From assembly GCA_019310425.1 (NCBI GenBank), contig JAFDEI010000031.1, positions 1 through 42,406 on the forward strand: a stretch of 42,406 nt of DNA. The letters are read 5' to 3'. The notes beneath the pieces were generated by a model. The model searched no databases. It had not been told where the DNA came from and was given only the letters and a program-made list of their open reading frames with translations. Each line of letters starts with the position of its first letter. The first letter of the stretch is position 1. The translations under genes and the position numbers were made by a program. Source of the DNA: Deltaproteobacteria bacterium. GTDB taxonomy: Bacteria > Myxococcota_A > UBA9160 > SMWR01. Positions 16,190 through 24,693 of the stretch are shown one piece after another.

Positions 16190-16843
16190 CTACTGCGCTC
16201 GCGGCCCATTCGAAATCGCTACCGGAGTGGGGCGTTGCAAGCGCCAGATCGGCACGCCGAGCACTTCGATGCAACCGACCAGCTCGAAGCCGACACGCGC
16301 GTAGAACGGCAGATTCGACTCGCGGTCGGTTTCCAGGTAGGCCGGCATCCGACTGCCGTCGACGCGTTCGATCCAGGCCCGCAACAGCGCCGCCCCCACA
16401 CCCCGGCGCTGCAGCGGGGGGTCGACGCCGAGGGTGCCGAGATACCAGTGCGGCAAAGCGGGGTGGTGCGCCTGGAGCAGCTCGAAGACCTCTCCCCAGC
16501 GAGACGCAGCGCCCCAGCCCTGGCCCAGCAGGCAACGCAGCTGGCGCAACGGGCCGGGAGCGGGCAACGGGTAGGCGCCCGGCGGCACGGCGATCAGCCC
16601 GCCCGCGACACAGCCGCCGAGGCTGGCCGTGAGTGCTTCACCGTGGCGGATGGCCGACGCGAGCGAGGCCCGCATCCCGTGCAGGTTGCAACGCAGCCGG
16701 CGAGCGGAATCGGCCGAACCGACCACCGCGACGTTCAGCGGATTGTCGCGAAACGCCCGGGCAAGCATCCTGGCCGTGCTCTCGCGACGTGCCTCCGACA
16801 ACGTGGAGATCTCGATTGCGGCATTCGAAACGGCCGCGTTCAT
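16190..16843 (-). CDS. GNAT-family N-acetyltransferase
   Basis: A 217-residue protein with the GNAT fold. Motif A is visible as LGTLGVDPPLQRRGVGAALLRAWIE (given by its ends), whose QRRGVG binds the acetyl-CoA pyrophosphate. Motif B follows as LETDRESNLPFYARVGFELVG. The N-terminal part resembles proteins annotated as GNAT enzymes acting on small molecules or toxins. It probably transfers an acetyl or other acyl group to an amine; the substrate is unknown. It is in a same-strand run, 55 bases after the VOC gene and 39 before the E2-like gene, so it may share their transcript. Confidence 0.85.
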   Translation of the reverse strand: MNAAVSNAAIEISTLSEARRESTARMLARAFRDNPLNVAVVGSADSARRLRCNLHGMRASLASAIRHGEALTASLGGCVAGGLIAVPPGAYPLPAPGPLRQLRCLLGQGWGAASRWGEVFELLQAHHPALPHWYLGTLGVDPPLQRRGVGAALLRAWIERVDGSRMPAYLETDRESNLPFYARVGFELVGCIEVLGVPIWRLQRPTPVAISNGPRAQ

Positions 16844-16898
16844 CGCGGCGTCCCGACTCGTGCCACGGAAGCGAGGGGAGATCGCGTTGGCAATCGCT

Positions 16899-17342
16899 TC
16901 AATCGCCCGGCTGCTCCACCAGCTCGATCAACGCGCCGTCCGGGTCGGAAATGAACACGGCCTTCGTGTGTACAGCGGGAAGATCGATCCGAGTGTCATC
17001 CCGGACCTCGACGCCGGCTTCACGCAGCTCCTGCACCACCTCGTCGAGGTCGTCGACGCGCAACGAAAGATGCGTAAAGCCCAGCTGGTTCATCGGTCGC
17101 GGCGTGGGACCGGAGACCGGGCCGGGCTGCTGGTAGTGGAGCAGTTCGATCCGCAGGCCCTCGCGTTCGAGATAGACCGCTCGCAGTTCGACTTTCTCGA
17201 GTTGCAGCAGATGGCTCGCAGGCTCGCCCGAGACCTCGAGCTCATGCAGGTATCGGAAGCCCAGGACATCATGATAGAAGCGCAGCGACTGCCGCCAATC
17301 GGACACGCAGATGCCGATGTGGCTGACGCGGAGCCTTGCCAC
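16899..17342 (-). CDS. VOC-family (glyoxalase/dioxygenase) protein
   Basis: A 147-residue protein of two beta-alpha-beta-beta-beta modules. The first begins VSHIGICVSDWRQSLRFYHDVLGFRYL, the second FTHLSLRVDDLDEVVQELREAGV, and it closes with AVFISDPDGALIELVEQ. Metal ligand candidates are His8, the Glu in IELLHY, His in FTHLS and the Glu in LIELVE, the pattern of glyoxalase I and methylmalonyl-CoA epimerase. The start is GTG at 17340-17342, five bases after the CBS-protein stop, with GGAG about ten bases ahead inside that gene, which suggests coupling. It may be a lyase, epimerase or dioxygenase; context does not decide. Confidence 0.85.
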   Translation of the reverse strand: MARLRVSHIGICVSDWRQSLRFYHDVLGFRYLHELEVSGEPASHLLQLEKVELRAVYLEREGLRIELLHYQQPGPVSGPTPRPMNQLGFTHLSLRVDDLDEVVQELREAGVEVRDDTRIDLPAVHTKAVFISDPDGALIELVEQPGD

Positions 17343-17347
17343 CAGGC

Positions 17348-17893
17348 TCAGGCTCCTTCGCGGGCCTTCTGGGGTTTCACGCCTTCGAGTGGCGGCAGAT
17401 TCAAGACTTCACGTGGGAAATATTCGACGAGGAACTCGACCACGTCGCGAACCGAAACCACGAACGCCGGGCGGTACTCGTCGTCGACCACGGGGATGTG
17501 GCGAAAGCCGCCGACAGACATCTTGTTCAGCGCATAGGCAACGGTGGAACGAACCGAGAGCGTTTCGGGGTTCGGCGTCATCACTTCCTGCAGTGGCAAC
17601 TGCGCGGGATTGCGGCCGCGGTCGACGATCCGAAACAGCACATCGCGTTCGGTGAAGACTCCGTTCACCTTGCTCTTGACCGTGCCGTCGTCCGTAATCA
17701 CGACGCAACCGGTGTGATCGGCTTGCATCGCTCGCATCGCCTCGGTGACCGTAGACGTCATCGAAAGCACCAGAGGTTGGCGCGAACGCAGCACGCTCAC
17801 AGGCTCGTGGAGCAGCGAAGCGTCGAAGCTGCTGCCGACTCGCGATTCGCGGGACTCGAAATAGAGCTCGTCTCCCGGATGTGCCTCTCGCAT
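17348..17893 (-). CDS. CBS-domain pair protein
   Basis: A 181-residue cytoplasmic protein. I take the ATG at 17891-17893 because AGGAGG lies at 17901-17906 with seven bases between, although the frame is open further upstream. Two CBS domains span about residues 30-95 (STVTEAMRAMQADHTGCVVI, NGVFTERDVLFRIV) and 100-160 (MTPNPETLSVRSTVAYALNKMSVGGFRHIPVVD, VVSVRDVVEFL). The pair would form an adenine-nucleotide-sensing Bateman module. An N-terminal leader of about 25 residues and a polar tail have no domain. It begins the close-packed minus-strand run CBS, VOC, GNAT, E2-like, DnaJ-like, TetR. A second CBS protein is encoded at 20627. Confidence 0.88.
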   Translation of the reverse strand: MREAHPGDELYFESRESRVGSSFDASLLHEPVSVLRSRQPLVLSMTSTVTEAMRAMQADHTGCVVITDDGTVKSKVNGVFTERDVLFRIVDRGRNPAQLPLQEVMTPNPETLSVRSTVAYALNKMSVGGFRHIPVVDDEYRPAFVVSVRDVVEFLVEYFPREVLNLPPLEGVKPQKAREGA

Positions 17894-18046
17894 GCCGCTA
17901 CCTCCTGACAACCCGCCAATACCCCATTCTACCGACCCCGGCCGGGTGCCGTCCAGCCGCTTGAAACCCTTAGAAATCAATGGAAATCCGATGCCGGCCC
18001 TTGCGCCACGAGCGTCCCCGGCAGCTGAATCCCCACGGGGAAAGAG

Positions 18047-18721
18047 TTATTGATCGATCGACAGCAACTCGACTTCGAACTTCAGTGCCGCACCGGGCTT
18101 GATCAACCCGCCGGGTGCTCCGCGGTCGCCATAGGCGATGTCGGACGGACATACGATCGTCGCCTTGCCACCGACCTTCATCCGCTGGAGCGCCTCGGTC
18201 CAACACGGAATGACCCGGTTCAAGGCGAAGCTCGCGGGCTCGCCGCGTTTGTGACTGCTGTCGAAAACGCTTCCGTCCCGCAACGTTCCGGTGTAGTGGA
18301 CCGTTACGGAGTCGGTCACGGCCGGCTTCTCACCGGTGCCCTCGCTGGCTTCGAGATAGATGAGGCCGGATTCCGTGGTGCGCGCTCCCTTGACCGCGGC
18401 GGCCTGCTTCACGAAGTCACTCGACGCATCGCGCTCTTCGCTCGCCATCACCGCAAGCCGGGTTTCCACCAGTGCCTGAACCTTCTGGCCGTACTCGTTC
18501 GGTTCGACCGCGAGTTCGCGGCCTGCAAGCTGGTCGGACAGGCCCCGGTACAGGATCTCCGTTTCGCGCTCGGTCAGGCCCAGTGAGGGAAAATTCCGAC
18601 CCATCGCGATCCCCATCACGTAAATGACCTTGTCGTCGTCGGATTCCAGTTCGGGTGCTGCAATCGCGGCCGCGGGAACCGCGAGCGATACGGTGATCAG
18701 AAGATGGATGATGCCTCGCAT
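18047..18721 (-). CDS. exported FKBP-type peptidyl-prolyl isomerase
   Basis: A 224-residue protein. I choose the ATG at 18719-18721 because GGAGG lies ten bases ahead and it gives a signal peptide (residues 1-22, ending AIA before APELES). A helical FkpA/Mip-type N-terminal dimerisation domain covers about 26-110 (VIYVMGIAMGRNF, ILYRGLSDQLAG). The FKBP domain at about 120-224 has VTVHYTGTLRDGSVFDSS, VIPCWTEALQRMKVGGK and YGDRGAPGGLIKPGAALKFEVEL, keeping the aromatic Tyr, Phe, Asp and Trp pocket. It would speed prolyl cis-trans change in periplasmic proteins. The GW of the usual VIPGW motif is CW here. It is 153 bases from the CBS gene. Confidence 0.92.
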   Translation of the reverse strand: MRGIIHLLITVSLAVPAAAIAAPELESDDDKVIYVMGIAMGRNFPSLGLTERETEILYRGLSDQLAGRELAVEPNEYGQKVQALVETRLAVMASEERDASSDFVKQAAAVKGARTTESGLIYLEASEGTGEKPAVTDSVTVHYTGTLRDGSVFDSSHKRGEPASFALNRVIPCWTEALQRMKVGGKATIVCPSDIAYGDRGAPGGLIKPGAALKFEVELLSIDQ

Positions 18722-19023
18722 ACAGCAGTCGCCTCCGGGGTGGCCAGTGGATATTGGACCCCGCAGAGTAGCGTGTTGTTTGCCGCTGTCGGGCACTCCG
18801 ATGCACTCTGGCCCGATCTTGCCCGAATCACCCCAGATGCGTGAAAACGCCACACCTATTTCGACGCGATTTCACGAGATTCGCTGTGCCACGGTCGTAC
18901 CGGCGTGAGGACGAATGACGAACCGTAGAAGCTGCGCATCGAGGGATATCGGACGGCAGCTGCGGGCCGGATCGCCTATTCTCGTGAGGCCTGCGGACGA
19001 GCACGTCCGTCCCCCCTTCGGAG
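18722..19023. other. divergent intergenic region with a stem-loop
   Basis: This 302-base stretch separates the minus-strand FKBP gene from the plus-strand esterase and must hold both promoters. CGGACG (18994-18999) pairs perfectly with CGTCCG (19004-19009) around AGCA, followed by TCCCCCC, just ahead of the esterase. I see no convincing promoter boxes and no gene. Confidence 0.5.
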
Positions 19024-20604
19024 ATGGGCGTGAGACCCGAAGTCGAGACCGCACAGGGCCGGGTAGCCGGCGCCGAAGTGCGAGGAATTCGTGTGTTCCG
19101 CGGGATCCCGTTCGCCAGCCCTCCGCTCGGCGCGCGGCGCTTCCACGGTCCCGACGCACCGGAGCCCTGGACCGGAACCCTGGAGGCGACACGGCCGGGT
19201 GCGGTCGCACACCAGGCCAGTCTACCGCTGCTGTCGTTCATGAATGCCGGCGGCGCCCGCCAGTCCGAAAGCTGCCTGCATCTCAACGTCTGGACACCCG
19301 GCCTCGACGGTGCGAAGCGGCCCGTGCTGATGTGGCTCCACGGCGGCGGCTTCCTGATCGGCGCGGGATCCACGCGCGTCTACGACGGCCACAGTCTCGC
19401 CCAACGCGGCAACCTCGTCGTCGTCACATTCAACTACCGCCTCGGCGTGTTCGGCTTCCTGCACCTGAATGGCCTCGGCGGCGACGAATTCGCGGGCGCA
19501 TCGAATGCTGGAGTACGCGACCAGATCGCCTCACTCGAATGGATCCACGAAAACATCGAGCGGTTCGGCGGCGACCCCGACAACGTGACGGTATGCGGGC
19601 AGTCGGCGGGCGCAATGAGCATCGGCGCGCTCCTGGGCGCGCCCCGAGCGCGCAAGTTGTTCCACCGCGGGATCTGCCAGAGCGGTGCCGCGCACAACGT
19701 GATCGAACCCGAGCGCGCCAACGAAGTCGCCGAAATCTTCCTCGGCGAACTCGGCGGCCCACCGCGCACCATCGACGCACTCGCGAAGATTCCCGCCGAA
19801 CGCCTTCTCAAGGCACAGGGCGCGGTAAACCGCCGGCTCGCGAACCTGAAGGACATGATGTCGTTCCTGCCCGTAGTGGACGGCGACCTGATTCCCGAAC
19901 AGCCGATCAGCGCAATTCGCCGTGGCGCCGCACGCGACATCCCGCTGCTGATCGGAACCACTCTCGACGAGTGGAAGCTCTTCACCGCGATCGACTCTGG
20001 TCTACCCAGGATGGGGGAAGTGTCGCTGGCGGAACGCTTCCGCGATCTGCTGCCGGACGTGGCCAGCCTGGCTCCGGAGCACGAGGCCGCAGCTTGGCAA
20101 TACCGCGAAGCGGTCCGCCAGCGCGGCGGCAAGACCAGCGCATCCGAAGTTTGGAGCGCATTCCAATCGTCACGGGTCTTCCACTACCCGGCCTCGGTGC
20201 TGGCCGAAAGCCAGAGCAATGCCGGCGGAACCGCCTATGCGTACCTGTTCACCTGGCGCCCACCGGCATTGCGCCGGATGCTCGGCGCCTTCCATGGTAT
20301 CGACATCCCCTTCGTATTCGGGATTACCAGCCACCCGGTCGCCGCGCCCCTGACGGGGTTGGCGCCTTCGGCAACGCGGCTCTCGCGACGCATGCAGAAC
20401 GCCTGGGCGGCGTTCGCACGGACGGGCAGCCCCGCGCACCTGACGCTTCCGGACTGGGAGCCATACGACGCGAGCACACGTGCGACGATGGTGTTCGGGC
20501 GGGACTGCTACCTCGCCAACGCACCGCTCGAAGCCGAGCGCATCCTGTGGTCGCAGTGGAGCGGGATCGCGGGCCACGACGGCCGACAACCCCGACGCGC
20601 TTGA
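19024..20604 (+). CDS. type-B carboxylesterase
   Basis: A 526-residue esterase of the carboxylesterase/cholinesterase family, with normal length. GIPFASPPLGARRF and SESCLHLNVW mark the N-terminal part. HGGGF at 106-110 forms the oxyanion hole and GQSAG at 192-196 holds the nucleophile Ser194. The acidic residue is likely the Glu of TTLDEW, and GAFHGIDIPFVFG carries the catalytic-region His. No signal peptide is visible, so it is probably cytoplasmic. It would hydrolyse carboxylic esters of lipids or xenobiotics. The ATG at 19024 directly follows GGAG, so the in-frame GTG at 19030, six bases after that site, may be the true start. The CBS gene follows 22 bases later. Confidence 0.9.
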   Translation: MGVRPEVETAQGRVAGAEVRGIRVFRGIPFASPPLGARRFHGPDAPEPWTGTLEATRPGAVAHQASLPLLSFMNAGGARQSESCLHLNVWTPGLDGAKRPVLMWLHGGGFLIGAGSTRVYDGHSLAQRGNLVVVTFNYRLGVFGFLHLNGLGGDEFAGASNAGVRDQIASLEWIHENIERFGGDPDNVTVCGQSAGAMSIGALLGAPRARKLFHRGICQSGAAHNVIEPERANEVAEIFLGELGGPPRTIDALAKIPAERLLKAQGAVNRRLANLKDMMSFLPVVDGDLIPEQPISAIRRGAARDIPLLIGTTLDEWKLFTAIDSGLPRMGEVSLAERFRDLLPDVASLAPEHEAAAWQYREAVRQRGGKTSASEVWSAFQSSRVFHYPASVLAESQSNAGGTAYAYLFTWRPPALRRMLGAFHGIDIPFVFGITSHPVAAPLTGLAPSATRLSRRMQNAWAAFARTGSPAHLTLPDWEPYDASTRATMVFGRDCYLANAPLEAERILWSQWSGIAGHDGRQPRRA

Positions 20605-20626
20605 CCGCGGAGCGAGGACTCCGAAA

Positions 20627-21031
20627 ATGACCCGGAACATCCCCACGATCGAATCCGTCATGACGCCGCTCGTCTACGCCGTCGACATCGACGAAGCAGT
20701 CGAAGTCGCCGAAGACCTGATGATCGAACACAGCATCCGACACCTCGCAGTGATGGATGCCGACGCTCTCGTCGGCATCATCTCCGATCGCGACATCGCA
20801 TTCACCCCCAACTCCGCGGGGCTCGCCATCCGCTCGAAGCTCACGGTGCGCGAAATCTGCTCACTCGACGTCTACTCGGCCGAAGTCGGCGAACACCTCG
20901 ATCGGATCCTGCTCACGATGTCGGAACGTCACCTGGGCGCGACCCTGGTGACCCGGGACGGGGTAATCGCAGGTATCTTCACCACGACCGACGCCTGCCG
21001 CTGCTACGCCGAGTCGCTGCGCGGCGCCTGA
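20627..21031 (+). CDS. CBS-domain pair protein
   Basis: A 134-residue cytoplasmic protein consisting almost wholly of two CBS domains: SVMTPLVYAVDIDEAVEVAE to GIISDRDIAF at about residues 11-60, and VREICSLDVYSAEVGEHLDR to GIFTTTDACRCY at about 70-128. The ATG at 20627 has GAGGA eight bases ahead; the frame is open upstream inside the esterase gene but that part is not conserved in type. It follows the esterase by 22 bases and is probably cotranscribed. It may sense adenine nucleotides and control a partner protein. It is distinct in sequence from the CBS protein at 17348. Confidence 0.88.
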   Translation: MTRNIPTIESVMTPLVYAVDIDEAVEVAEDLMIEHSIRHLAVMDADALVGIISDRDIAFTPNSAGLAIRSKLTVREICSLDVYSAEVGEHLDRILLTMSERHLGATLVTRDGVIAGIFTTTDACRCYAESLRGA

Positions 21032-21081
21032 GAAGCCTCCAGGCAGGCCCCGGGGGCCCACGTTGCACGGTCCCTTCGTTT

Positions 21082-21101
21082 CGGGGAGAATTCGATTCCC
21101 G
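21082..21101. terminator. stem-loop after the CBS gene
   Basis: CGGGGA (21082-21087) pairs with TTCCCG (21096-21101) around an eight-base loop, with one G-T pair. It lies 51 bases after the CBS stop and before the aldolase gene. There is no T-run, so termination is a weak inference. Confidence 0.3.
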
Positions 21102-21201
21102 CTCCTGGTGGTCTCGCACCGCGGCGGATGGCCGTCCCCCACGGCGAAATTGGGCGAACCGGGTGACAGCCCTGCGCGCCTATGAACCCTCGAGAAGCTA
21201 G

Positions 21202-22188
21202 ATGGGAATTCCTCCGATGTATCGCAAAGAGATCAAGGTCCTCGACTGCACGATTCGCGATGGTGGGCTGATCAACAACTACCAGTTCGGTAACGACTTC
21301 GTGAAGACGGTCTACCGGGCCGCATGTGACTCCGGCGTCGACTACGTCGAACTCGGCAAGAAGCTGGCCGAGAGTGACGACTACACCCGCGACAAGTGGG
21401 GCCCCTGGAACTTCTGCGACGACGACGACCTGCGCGGCGTGATCGACTCCTACCCGACCGAGAATCCGCCCGCCGTGGCCGTGATGTACGACGTCGGGCG
21501 GGTCGACGTCGCCGCCCTACAGCCCGCCGACGCGAGCCCGATCGACATGATCCGGACGGCGTGTTATGTGGCCGACATCGACAAGGGCCTTGACCTGGTA
21601 AAACGAACCAAGGACCTCGGCTACGAAACGACGCTCAACATCATGGCACCGTCCGTCGCAATCGAAACCGACCTCGTCGAGGGGCTGAAACAGGTGAACG
21701 AGGTACCGGAATTGGATTTCCTATACCTCGTCGACAGCTACGGAGCATTCTACTCCGAGCAGGTGACCGCCTACGTGGAGATGTATCGCACGCACGCTCC
21801 CTCGAAGGAGCTCGGCTTCCACGCTCACAACAACCAGCAGCTTGCGTTCGCGAACACCCAGCAGGCGATCATCGACGGAGTGAACCTGCTCGATGCGACG
21901 ATCAACGGCATCGGTCGAGGTGCGGGGAACTGCAATCTCGAGCTGCTGCTCAACTTCCTGAAGAATCCGAAGTTCGACGTGCGTCCGATCTACAAAGCGA
22001 TCCAGGAGGCCTTCGTGCCGTTGCGACAGGAGATCGAGTGGGGCTACAACGACATCTACGGGGTCAGCGGAACGCTCAATCAACACCCCCGCGATGCGAT
22101 GAAGCAGCGAGCAAACACGAAGGTCCAGGACGATTGCTACGACTTCTACGTCGAGTCGAAGCGAATCGACGACGCCGGAGTGTCCTGA
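21202..22188 (+). CDS. DRE-TIM (HMGL-like) aldolase/lyase
   Basis: A 328-residue TIM-barrel metal-dependent enzyme. The start LDCTIRDGG at residues 14-22 is the DRE-TIM motif: Arg and Asp bind substrate and metal. HAHNN at about 208-212 supplies the metal-binding His pair, and INGIGRGAGNCNLE matches the conserved GxGxxxGN turn. These are shared by 4-hydroxy-2-oxovalerate aldolase, HMG-CoA lyase and homocitrate/isopropylmalate synthases. The usual aldolase partner, acylating acetaldehyde dehydrogenase, is not present, and the length is short for isopropylmalate synthase. It may be the orphan 4-hydroxy-2-oxovalerate-aldolase-like class of unknown substrate. An alternative ATG is at 21217. Confidence 0.8.
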   Translation: MGIPPMYRKEIKVLDCTIRDGGLINNYQFGNDFVKTVYRAACDSGVDYVELGKKLAESDDYTRDKWGPWNFCDDDDLRGVIDSYPTENPPAVAVMYDVGRVDVAALQPADASPIDMIRTACYVADIDKGLDLVKRTKDLGYETTLNIMAPSVAIETDLVEGLKQVNEVPELDFLYLVDSYGAFYSEQVTAYVEMYRTHAPSKELGFHAHNNQQLAFANTQQAIIDGVNLLDATINGIGRGAGNCNLELLLNFLKNPKFDVRPIYKAIQEAFVPLRQEIEWGYNDIYGVSGTLNQHPRDAMKQRANTKVQDDCYDFYVESKRIDDAGVS

Positions 22189-22221
22189 CAACGGATTGAA
22201 GCGCGGCAAGTCGGGGGAAGC

Positions 22222-23374
22222 TTGGAAGTTCGACCCGAAAGAACCGGCGCGGTGGACACCACCGTCGACGATCCCTGGCGCGGGGCCAACCCGCTCGACC
22301 CGGCCTTCCGCCTGGACCCGTACCCGGCGCTGAAGCGGCTGCGCGAAATCGAACCCGTTCACGAAACACCGCTCGGGATCTGGCGCCTCTCTCGCTACAG
22401 CGACTGCGTCCGCATGCTTCGAGATCTGCCCGTGGGCGTACGCCGCACGGACGGCACGCTGCCGGGCGTGGACGAATCGAAGCTCGAGAACGGTCTCTGC
22501 GCTCGAGCCCGCGGTCGATCGCATCGTCACGGAATGCCTCGACCGGATCGAGACGCGGCACGAGTTCGACGTGATCGCCGACCTCGCTCTGCCGGTCCCA
22601 GCGACGTTGATTTGCGAGATGCTCGGCGTGCCCCGGGGCGATCGCGACCGATTCACCGTCTGGACTGCGGAGGCAACCCACGGCCTCGCCGCACAGATTG
22701 CGCCACCCGACGTGCTCGATCGCGCGCGCCAAGCCGGCCTCTCGCTCGGCGCCTACTTCGAGAACCTGATCGAGGAGCGACGCGGCTCCCTGGGTGACGA
22801 CATCCTGTCCGGGATGATCCGAGCCGAAGAGGACGGCGATACTCTGAGCCACCAGGAGCTCATCTCACAGTCGATCGGACTCCTGATCGCGGGCTTCGAA
22901 ACGACCATCGGCTTGATCGGCAACGGCACGCGCCAGCTGCTGCTCCACCCGGACGAGCTCGCGAAGCTGCGCGCGGACCCGAGACTGATCGAGAGCGCGA
23001 TCGAAGAATGCCTGCGCTTCGACGGGCCGATTCCACTCACGCTGCGGATTCCACACCAGGACATCGATTTCGGCGAGCAGGTCATCCCGAAAGACAGCAC
23101 GGTGATGGTGCTGCTCGCCGCAGCAAACCGCGACCCGGAACGCTTCCCCGAACCCGAGCGCTTCGACATCACGCGCGATCCGAACCCCCACATCGCGTTC
23201 GGAGGTGGCACGCACCTCTGCCTGGGAACCCATCTCGCCCGCATGGAGGCGCGCGCTGCGATCGGCGGCCTGTTTCGCCGATTCCCGCGGCTCCAGCTCC
23301 AGTCCGAGACACTCGAACTCGGCCCATCGCTATTCCGCGTACCGGGGCGATTACCGGTCGCGATCGCAACCTGA
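22222..23374 (+). pseudogene. cytochrome P450, damaged by deletion and frameshift
   Basis: Two frames together encode a P450. The first (from a TTG at 22222 to about 22490) gives the N-terminal part, ending LPVGVRRTDGTLPGVDESKL. The second continues from about 22493 as VSALEPAVDRIVTECLDRIE and carries all later motifs: I-helix AGFETT, ExxR in EECLR, and the heme loop FGGGTHLCLG with its Cys ligand. What is missing is the C-helix segment that normally reads DPPDHTRLR, which binds heme propionate. Combined length is about 385 residues against the usual 400-420, so roughly 30 codons are lost and the frame is shifted. It is probably inactive unless the assembly is wrong. It resembles CYP107/125-like lipid or xenobiotic hydroxylases. 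Confidence 0.82.
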
Positions 23375-23448
23375 GTTCGGGCGGCGCTGGACGAATCGGC
23401 CCGGCTGGTCGACCATGGCGGACCGAGCCTCACCCTTGGTAGGAGCCA

Positions 23449-24591
23449 ATGATGTCCGCAGAAATCACGCCGTTTCAGATCCAGGTCTCCGAGGGTGAAC
23501 TCGAGGATCTCCAGCGCCGGTTGGAAGCCACGCGCTGGCCCGACGAAGAGCCCGTGTCCGACTGGTCGCAGGGCATCCCACGCGCCTACCTCCAGGAGGT
23601 GGTTGCGTACTGGCGCGAAAAATACGACTGGCGTGCGCGCGAAGCGCACCTGAACTCATTCGCACAATTCAAGACCGAAGTGGACGGACTCGGCATCCAC
23701 TTCATCCACGTCCGATCGCCGGAGGAAGACGCACTACCGCTCGTGATGACCCACGGCTGGCCGGGATCGATCGTCGAGTTCCTCAAGGTGATCGGCCCGC
23801 TCACGGATCCGGTCGCACACGGCGGCCGTGCCGAAGACGCGTTCCACGTCGTCTGCCCCTCGCTTCCGGGCTACGGATTCTCCGACAAACCGACCACCAC
23901 GGGCTGGGGCGTCTCCAAGATCGCGGACACCTGGGGCGCACTGATGCTGAGGCTCGGCTACGACCGGTACGTCGCGCAGGGGGGCGACTGGGGCGCGATG
24001 GTCACGACCTGCATCGGGGCACAGGATTCGGAGCACTGCATCGGCATTCATCTCAACATGCCGATTGCCCCGCCGACACCCGAGTCGATGGACAACCTGA
24101 CCGAATTCGAACAGGGCGCACTCGCGAGCATCAACGACTACGGCGAGCAGGGTAGCGGCTACTCGAAGCAACAGAGCACGCGGCCCCAGACCGTCGGCTA
24201 CGCCCTCGTCGATTCGCCCGCCGGGCAGGCGGGCTGGATCCTCGAGAAGTTCTACAGCTGGACCGACTGCGATGGTCACCCCGAAAACGTGCTGACCCGC
24301 GACGAACTACTCGACAACGTGATGCTGTACTGGCTCCCGGGGACCGGTGCGTCTTCGGCCCGGCTGTACTGGGAGAGCTTCAGCAGCCCACCGCTCGACG
24401 CGGTCGACGTCAAGGTCGGCGCGAGCATCTTTCCGAAGGAGATCTTCCGGAGCTCGGAGCGCTGGTTCAAGGCGCGTTTCCCGAACGCCGTCTACTTCAA
24501 CACACTCGAGAAGGGCGGCCACTTCGCCGCGTTCGAGCAACCCGAAACCTTCGTCGACGAGGTCCGCGCCTGCATGCGGCATATGCGGTAA
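23449..24591 (+). CDS. epoxide hydrolase (EHN-domain alpha/beta hydrolase)
   Basis: A 380-residue enzyme that opens epoxides to diols. Residues 6-110 form the epoxide-hydrolase N-terminal (EHN) domain (ITPFQIQVSEGELEDLQRRL, then WP-containing helix). The alpha/beta hydrolase core has HGWPGS at 102-107 for the oxyanion hole, QGGDWGA with the nucleophile Asp180, and KGGHFAAFEQPE with the base His358. A Tyr in SGYSKQQSTRPQT may activate the epoxide oxygen. TAGGAG lies just before the ATG pair at 23449. It follows the damaged P450 by 74 bases; a P450 that forms epoxides and a hydrolase that opens them would make a sensible pathway. It is a normal microsomal-EH-like length. Confidence 0.92.
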   Translation: MMSAEITPFQIQVSEGELEDLQRRLEATRWPDEEPVSDWSQGIPRAYLQEVVAYWREKYDWRAREAHLNSFAQFKTEVDGLGIHFIHVRSPEEDALPLVMTHGWPGSIVEFLKVIGPLTDPVAHGGRAEDAFHVVCPSLPGYGFSDKPTTTGWGVSKIADTWGALMLRLGYDRYVAQGGDWGAMVTTCIGAQDSEHCIGIHLNMPIAPPTPESMDNLTEFEQGALASINDYGEQGSGYSKQQSTRPQTVGYALVDSPAGQAGWILEKFYSWTDCDGHPENVLTRDELLDNVMLYWLPGTGASSARLYWESFSSPPLDAVDVKVGASIFPKEIFRSSERWFKARFPNAVYFNTLEKGGHFAAFEQPETFVDEVRACMRHMR

Positions 24592-24693
24592 CTCGGTTTC
24601 AGGCAGCCCGTGCCATTGGCGTGCGTAGCACTTCGTGCCAAGCTACGAGCCGGGCGGCTCTGCCCAACCCATCTCCAACGGTCGAGGTGAACG

